This document shows positions 58,934 to 64,000 of a DNA stretch of 64,000 nucleotides, piece by piece (position 1 is the first letter of the stretch; the number at the start of each line of letters is the position of its first letter). Source of the stretch: Kineosporia corallincola (GTDB lineage: Bacteria > Actinomycetota > Actinomycetes > Actinomycetales > Kineosporiaceae). The notes under the pieces are model-generated. The model was not told where the DNA came from, ran no database searches, and worked only from the letters and a program-made list of their open reading frames with translations. The position numbers and the translations under genes are program-made. The DNA lies in NCBI RefSeq assembly GCF_018499875.1, contig NZ_JAHBAY010000005.1, forward strand, positions 310,001-374,000, given 5' to 3'.

Positions 58934-61303
58934 TCACTCTCCGGTCTCCGCGCGGATGGCCGCCAGCAGCTCCTCCACCTGCGCGTCGGTGAAGCTGATC
59001 CGGAAGCGCCGTTCCAGCGTGGCGACGATGCCGAAGAAGGAGTCCCGGCTGTAGTCCAGCATCCGGTCCATCTCCTCCGGGCTGTGCCCGAGGGTCCTGG
59101 CCAGGAACCCGGCGGTGGCGCGGCGGGCGGGCGGGTTGTCGAGGATGAACACCGGCTGGGTGTCACGCCGCACCGGGCGGTGCCGCGAGACCGTGCTCGT
59201 GGTCGTGACCGTCACGCTGGAGACCAGGTCGCGGCTGGAGCGGGCGGCGTGCAGGCGCACCTCCTCGTCGTCCAGAACCCAGGCCTGGCGCGAGGTGTCC
59301 CAGAATCTCAGGTCCTCGGCGGGCACCGGGATGCGGACCTCACCCGTCTGCCCCGGCTCCAGCTCGATCCCGGCGAAGGCCACCAGCTCGCGGGGTGCGC
59401 GCCGCACCCGCGGGTCCAGGTGCTCGGCGTAGATCTGCACGGTCTCGCGACCGCGGCGGGCACCCGTGTTCGTCACCGGCACCACCAGCTCGATCACGTC
59501 GTCCGGGCCCACGACGGTGGACGACGAGGAGACCGGGCCGAGCTCGAACGTGGTGTAGCCGAGGCCGAATCCGAAGCAGAACAAGGGGTTCCGGGCGAGG
59601 GCGTCGTAGGAGCGGTAGCCGATGTGGATGCCCTCGGAGTAGACGTGCCGGCCGTGCTCGCCCGGATAGGTCAGCCAGCCCGGGATGTCTTCGATGCGGG
59701 CCGGGAAGGTGGTGGTCAGCCGGCCGGACGGCTCGGCCGCACCGGTGAGCAGATCGGCCACGGCACGCCCGGCGCCCTGACCGGCCAGGAACGTCGCGAC
59801 CACCGCGGACACCTCGTCCAGCCAGGGCATCACGACCGCGTCCGGGCTGGCGACCAGCACCACCACCTGCGGGCAGACCGCGGCCAGCGCGCTCACCAGC
59901 TCGTCGTGGCCGTCGGACAGGTCCAGCGTGGTGCGGTCGGTGCCCTCGCCGTCGTAGGCCACGTCGGTGTGCACGAACACGATCGCCACGTCGGTGCCCC
60001 GGGCGGCCTCGACCGCCTCCGCCAGCAGCCGCTCACGCAGCACCGGGTCGGTGGAAGTGCCCTGCACCTGCACGATCTCGGTGTCCTGGCCGAACGCCGC
60101 GCGCAGCTCCACGATCGGGACGTCGACCTGGGTGGGCGCGGTGGTGGCGCAGCCCGAGCCCTGGATGATCGGGTCGTCACCCGCCCCCTCGCCGGCCACC
60201 AGGATGCGGCGCGGGGCCGCCGGGTCGAGCGGCAGCACGCCGCCGTCGTTCTTCAGCAGCACCATCGACCGCGCGGCCATCTCCTGGGCCAGCCGGTGGT
60301 GGGCGGCCCGGTCGAACGACGTGGGGCGGGTGGCCCGGGCCGCGACCGCACGGTGCACGAACTCCAGCACCCGGCGGCAGGCGGTGTCGAGAACCTCTGC
60401 CGTCAGGCGTCCTTCGGCGATCGCGCGGCGCAGGGCGGCCTTGCGGCTGGGGCTCTCGGGCATGTCCAGGTCGTTACCGGCCTCCAGCGAGGCGGGCCGG
60501 TCCTTGATGCCGTGCCAGTCCGACACCACGGTGCCGCGGTACCCCCAGTCGTCGCGCAGCACCTCGGTGAGCAGCCACGGGTCCTGTGACGCCTGGACGC
60601 CGTTGAGCCGGTTGTACGAGCTCATGATCGTCCACGGGTCGCTCCGCCTCACGACCTTCTCGAACGCCCTGAGGTAGCCCTCCCGCAGCGCGCGCTCCTC
60701 CACCACCGAGTCCATCGTGGTGCGCTCGACCTCGCAGTTGTTGGCCGCGAAGTGCTTCAGCGAGGCGCCGACGCCGTTCTCCTGGAGGCCCTCCACCACG
60801 GCGGCGGCGATCTCCGCCGTCACCACCGGGTCTTCCGAGTAGTACTCGTAGCTGCGCCCGCCCAGCGGCGTGCGGCGCAGGTTGATGCCCGGGCCCAGCA
60901 GCATGTCGACGCCCAGCTCACCGCACTCGGCGGCCAGCGCCTCACCCAGCCGGCGGGCCAGGGCGGGGTCCCACGAGCAGGCCATCGCGGCGCCGGTCGG
61001 GAAGCAGGTGGCCGGCTTGGTCTCGCCCCAGGCGGTGGAGACGCCGTTGGCGCGGCGGTTGACCACGGACAGGAAGTCGTCGAGGTCGAAGCCGCCCTTC
61101 TCGTCGCCGTCGATCTGCGGCACCGAGTAGCGCACTCCGTAGGTGCCGTCGGTCATCACCGTGGCCGGCACGCCCAGGCGCTCCACGCCGGCGGTCTTCC
61201 ACATGCCGTATCCGGAGAGCAGATCGACCTTCTCGTCGTCGGTCAGCCGCCGCAGCACATCCTCGACATCGAAAAGATCACTGCTGGACGCGTTCTTGCT
61301 CAC
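58934..61303 (-). CDS. Beta-glucosidase-like GH3 glycoside hydrolase
   Basis: 789 residues from GTG 61303 with AGGAG 5 bp upstream; the longer frame starting at 61357 has no such site. The TIM barrel contains the nucleophile Asp in 'GTVVSDWHGI' near 262 and 'GASLKHFAANNCE'. The alpha/beta sandwich and a C-terminal fibronectin-III-like domain ('ELVVPVTNTGARRGRETVQIY') follow, plus an additional 90-residue C-terminal domain. There is no signal peptide, so it acts on imported oligosaccharides. The divergently placed LysR and sugar-binding genes nearby suggest a carbohydrate-use locus. Confidence 0.93.
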   Translation of the reverse strand: MSKNASSSDLFDVEDVLRRLTDDEKVDLLSGYGMWKTAGVERLGVPATVMTDGTYGVRYSVPQIDGDEKGGFDLDDFLSVVNRRANGVSTAWGETKPATCFPTGAAMACSWDPALARRLGEALAAECGELGVDMLLGPGINLRRTPLGGRSYEYYSEDPVVTAEIAAAVVEGLQENGVGASLKHFAANNCEVERTTMDSVVEERALREGYLRAFEKVVRRSDPWTIMSSYNRLNGVQASQDPWLLTEVLRDDWGYRGTVVSDWHGIKDRPASLEAGNDLDMPESPSRKAALRRAIAEGRLTAEVLDTACRRVLEFVHRAVAARATRPTSFDRAAHHRLAQEMAARSMVLLKNDGGVLPLDPAAPRRILVAGEGAGDDPIIQGSGCATTAPTQVDVPIVELRAAFGQDTEIVQVQGTSTDPVLRERLLAEAVEAARGTDVAIVFVHTDVAYDGEGTDRTTLDLSDGHDELVSALAAVCPQVVVLVASPDAVVMPWLDEVSAVVATFLAGQGAGRAVADLLTGAAEPSGRLTTTFPARIEDIPGWLTYPGEHGRHVYSEGIHIGYRSYDALARNPLFCFGFGLGYTTFELGPVSSSSTVVGPDDVIELVVPVTNTGARRGRETVQIYAEHLDPRVRRAPRELVAFAGIELEPGQTGEVRIPVPAEDLRFWDTSRQAWVLDDEEVRLHAARSSRDLVSSVTVTTTSTVSRHRPVRRDTQPVFILDNPPARRATAGFLARTLGHSPEEMDRMLDYSRDSFFGIVATLERRFRISFTDAQVEELLAAIRAETGE

Positions 61304-61454
61304 GGTGGCTCCTGACGTCGACGGACTCGTGCACAGTCTGCGCAGGACCTTCGTCATCGTTCAAATCGCTGAAGCGGGTGAAGAACATCACCATCGCAGA
61401 TGTGCAATCTCAGCGAAACGCGCTGGAAACACAAGGCTCCAGAAAAGTGATGGC
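61304..61454. promoter_or_regulatory. Promoter region of the GH3 gene
   Basis: 151 bp between the LysR stop and the GH3 start, AT-richer than neighbours. It contains the TTGCAC-type word (minus strand, about 61400) that could serve as a -35 box. No palindrome is clear enough to assign. Confidence 0.35.
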
Positions 61455-62390
61455 TCAGGACGCCGAGCGGTACTCGTCGGCCAGCGCCGTGGCCACCACC
61501 CGTACCGCGTCGGCCACGGCCCGCACCCGGGCCGTGGAACGCACCGACCGCAGCGTGGCCACCACCAGGGGCAGGCCGGGCGCCTCGTCGGCGATCGGGC
61601 GGGTCACCACGGACCGGCCGTCGTAGGTGGAGTCGTGCCGGGGACGCTGGTTGAGGATGGAGTAGCCGTACCCCTTGGCGACGAGGGAGCGCACCGTCTC
61701 GTAGCCGTAGGAGCGGTGCCGCACGACCGGTTCCACCCCCGCGGCACGCATCACGTCGAGGAAGTACTCACGGCTGTGCGGCAGGTCGAGCAGGATCAGC
61801 TGGTCGTGGGCGAGCTCGCGCAGCGGCACCTGGCGACGTGAGGCCAGCCGGTGCCCGGCGGGCAGCACCACGTGCGGCGAGACGGTGGCGACGACCTCGC
61901 GGCGCATCTCGTCACCGAAGCCGAAGTCGTAGCTGACAGCCATCTCCGCGCGTCCCGAGCGCAGCGCCTCCCGGGCCTCGTCGGCGTCCACCTCGACCAC
62001 GTCCACCTCCAGGTGCGGGTGGCGCTCGGCGATCAGCGTCATCATGTCGGCCAGCAGGAACGGCGCCAGGGTGACGAAGAAGGCGATCCGGATGGTGCCG
62101 CGCACCTGCTCGTCCATGCCGCGGGCGGAGTCGAGCGCCTCGTCGAGACTGCCGAGCACGGCCCGGGCATCGCCCAGCAGCTGCCGCCCGGCCGGGGTCA
62201 GGGCCAGGCCCTTGGACCGCATCCGGATGAAAAGCTGCGCTCCGACCTGGTTCTCCAGCTGCGCCACCGCGGAGGACACGGCGGACTGGGCAACCAGGAG
62301 GTTGGTGGCGGCCTGGGTCATGCTCAGGCAGGTGGCCGCCTCGACGAAGTAGCGCAGCTGCGCCAGCGTGATGTCCGCCTTGCGGGCCAT
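61455..62390 (-). CDS. LysR-family transcriptional regulator
   Basis: 311 residues. The N-terminal winged helix has 'LAQLRYFVEAATCLSMTQAATNLLVAQSAVSSAVAQLENQVGAQLF', the standard LysR pattern, followed by a periplasmic-binding-like effector domain with 'GTIRIAFFVTLAPFLLADMM'. ATG 62390 has GGAG 4 bp upstream. It is divergent from the sugar-binding protein gene and lies before the GH3 gene, so either may be its target. Confidence 0.94.
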   Translation of the reverse strand: MARKADITLAQLRYFVEAATCLSMTQAATNLLVAQSAVSSAVAQLENQVGAQLFIRMRSKGLALTPAGRQLLGDARAVLGSLDEALDSARGMDEQVRGTIRIAFFVTLAPFLLADMMTLIAERHPHLEVDVVEVDADEAREALRSGRAEMAVSYDFGFGDEMRREVVATVSPHVVLPAGHRLASRRQVPLRELAHDQLILLDLPHSREYFLDVMRAAGVEPVVRHRSYGYETVRSLVAKGYGYSILNQRPRHDSTYDGRSVVTRPIADEAPGLPLVVATLRSVRSTARVRAVADAVRVVATALADEYRSAS

Positions 62391-62751
62391 GGGTCTCCAC
62401 TCCGAGGCAGGGGGCGGGCCATCCGGCCCGCGCGGTCAGACCGGAAGACCACATCTGGATTTCCGATCCGCCCCGGCACTGTCGCCGATTCACCCGTCGT
62501 TCGTCAAAGACGGCTCCACCTGCGGCAATCCCTTCAGGTTTCGGCCATGTTTCCCAACCGTTAGCGGCGTGCTTCATCAGAAGAACAGATGTCCTTCCCC
62601 ACTGAATCCAGTTTTTACTCAGCAAGAATCCGCTCTTACGCTGATGCCCGGCCCGACGAAGTACCCCTGCCCCACGGCCGTCCGGCCCTACTGCCCATCG
62701 ACGATCGCGACCGGCTCCCCCGGTGACGCGATCCCTGCGCGGAGGTCCCCC
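62391..62751. promoter_or_regulatory. Divergent regulatory region, LysR / sugar ABC transporter
   Basis: 361 bp between divergent starts with a clearly lower GC content around 62540-62640. It should carry promoters for both genes and LysR-type T-N11-A boxes; I could not single out one. No gene is supported here. Confidence 0.5.
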
Positions 62752-64000
62752 ATGCGCTTTCCCCGACGTCGCACCACCACGGTCACCGGCGCGGTGTTCG
62801 CCGCCGTGTCGCTGACGCTGGCCGGCTGCGCCGACACCGGCAGCTCCACCACCGGTTCCGCCGCCTCCGGCACCGATCTGCCCGCCGACTACCTGAGCGC
62901 GGCGAAGACCTTCTCCGAGGCGCTGAACACCGGCGGCGAGAAGCTCGGCGGCACCGTGACCGTCGTCGGCACCCTGAGCGGGGCTGAGAAGGAGCGCCTG
63001 CTCTCGACCTTCGCGCCGTTCGAGGAGGCCACCGGGATCAAGGTCGACTACACCGGCACCGAGGACTACGCCACGGTCGTGCAGTCCGGCGTGGACTCCG
63101 GCAACCCGGTCGACGTGATGACCGTGACCAGCCTGGCGATGGTCAAGCAGTACGCCGAGTCCGGCGACCTGAAGGACGTCGGCGAGATCGTCGGCGAGGA
63201 CACGCTGAAGAAGAACTTCGGCCAGGGCCTGATCGACGCCGCCAGCGTGGACGACAAGACCTACGGCATCTACATGTCGATGGACAACTTCATGGTCTGG
63301 TACAACCCGGACACCTACGACGGCCCGACCGACGGCACCTGGGACGACCTGACGAAGTGGACCGACGAGCAGGCCTCCTCCGGCACCGCTCCCTGGTGCC
63401 TGGGCCTGAGCGCGGGCGCCAGCACCGGCTGGCCGGGCGCCTTCATGGTGCTCAACCAGCTGGTCAAGTCGGCCGGCCCGGACGTCGCGAACGGCCTGGC
63501 CACCGGTGAGACCAAGTGGACCGACCCGGAGGTCAAGGCCGCCTTCCAGACCGTCGGCGACCTGATCCAGAAGGACGGCTCGGTCTACGGCGGCGCCTCC
63601 GCCGCCCTGTCCACCGAGCAGGGCGCGGCCGGCAACGGCATGTACACCGACCCGCAGCAGTGCTCGCTGTTCGAGTGGGGCACCTACGGCGCCGCCACCC
63701 TGATCGCCGGCAACTCCGAGGTCAAGGCCGGCGAGAACCTCGACTTCATGCCGATCCCGGCGAGCAACGAGAAGTACGCCGACACCGAGGCCTACACCGG
63801 CACCGTGGTCTCCGCCTTCTCCGACCGTCCCGAGGTCAAGGCGTTCCTCAAGTACATGGCCTCCGACGAGGAGCAGACCCTGATCGCGGCCACCGGCAAC
63901 TACGTGGCCCCGAACAGCAACGTGCCCACCGAGGCCTACCCGAACGAGCTGCTCAAGCGGATCTCGACGGACATGCTGAGCAAGGACCTGACGCCGCTGC
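62752..64000 (+). CDS. ABC-transporter sugar-binding lipoprotein (3' end outside window)
   Basis: 416 residues are visible and the frame remains open at the edge. ATG 62752 follows GGAGG with 7-bp spacing. The signal sequence ends in a lipobox L-A-G-C with Cys26. The mature part is a type-I (MalE-like, family 1) binding protein with 'TFAPFEEATGIKVDYTGTEDY', 'SLAMVKQYAESGDLKDVGEIV', 'DKTYGIYMSMDNFMVWYNP' and 'NYVAPNSNVPTEAYPN'. Two permease genes are expected beyond the window. Alpha-glucoside or other oligosaccharide import is the family norm; with the GH3 enzyme nearby, beta-glucosides are possible. Confidence 0.93.
   Translation, partial: MRFPRRRTTTVTGAVFAAVSLTLAGCADTGSSTTGSAASGTDLPADYLSAAKTFSEALNTGGEKLGGTVTVVGTLSGAEKERLLSTFAPFEEATGIKVDYTGTEDYATVVQSGVDSGNPVDVMTVTSLAMVKQYAESGDLKDVGEIVGEDTLKKNFGQGLIDAASVDDKTYGIYMSMDNFMVWYNPDTYDGPTDGTWDDLTKWTDEQASSGTAPWCLGLSAGASTGWPGAFMVLNQLVKSAGPDVANGLATGETKWTDPEVKAAFQTVGDLIQKDGSVYGGASAALSTEQGAAGNGMYTDPQQCSLFEWGTYGAATLIAGNSEVKAGENLDFMPIPASNEKYADTEAYTGTVVSAFSDRPEVKAFLKYMASDEEQTLIAATGNYVAPNSNVPTEAYPNELLKRISTDMLSKDLTPL

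Overview
The window is 64 kb of very GC-rich, densely packed DNA from an actinomycete. GTG starts, 1-4 bp stop/start overlaps, a SARP regulator, a CmtR-type metal sensor, a VTC/DUF4956/CotH cassette and NRPS genes all fit a filamentous or differentiating actinobacterium. Something near Kineosporiales is my guess, not a determination. No rRNA, tRNA, insertion sequence, phage gene, CRISPR array or origin was seen.

Layout. (1) 1-5303: a minus-strand envelope-response operon (histidine kinase, NarL-type regulator, membrane DUF4097 protein, MacB-like ATPase, FtsX-like permease cut by the window edge). (2) 5448-24001: a compact, entirely minus-strand biosynthetic cluster. From the promoter end it reads: SARP regulator, DUF1203 protein, then FabG-like reductase, KAS III, free ACP, free condensation domain, SbnA-like and SbnB-like enzymes, a two-module NRPS (A-T-C-A-T, no C before A1, no thioesterase), a carbamoyltransferase and an MFS exporter, followed by two SyrP-type 2-oxoglutarate oxygenases. 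(3) 24489-35243: scattered metabolic and accessory genes (PL11 rhamnogalacturonan lyase, lipoprotein, pentapeptide-repeat protein, HxlR regulator, enoyl-CoA hydratase, GH42 beta-galactosidase, CmtR/CDF metal pair, ADP-ribosylglycohydrolase). (4) 35340-38985: the VTC-domain/DUF4956/CotH operon. (5) 39371-48797: TetR regulator, thymidine kinase coupled to a MetF-like protein, a divergent AraC/MFS pair, a multicopper oxidase, an M6-like secreted protease and a TSUP permease. (6) 48950-53016: pyruvate-dehydrogenase-type E1alpha/E1beta/E2 operon with a divergent TetR gene and a clear palindromic operator between them. (7) 53291-64000: aldo/keto reductase, orphan binding protein, TPR-GGDEF protein, methyltransferase, GH3 glucosidase, LysR regulator, and the start of a sugar ABC-transporter gene.

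How the cluster may work (inference). SbnA/SbnB-type enzymes would supply L-2,3-diaminopropionate (Dap). The carbamoyltransferase could convert Dap to beta-ureidoalanine, as in tuberactinomycin pathways. The two oxygenases would hydroxylate an amino acid, the NRPS would join two residues, and the KAS III/ACP/FabG/free-C set would add or release an acyl-type unit. A 20-bp element with 16/20 identity lies upstream of both the fabG-led operon and the oxygenase pair and is the best candidate for a cluster-specific operator. I do not recognise a described cluster with this gene set, so it is the strongest candidate for an undescribed system here.

Another recurring theme is long perfect hairpins at gene ends, four of them built on a GGACGACG-type stem, and short in-register tandem repeats inside the NRPS, CDF and CotH genes.
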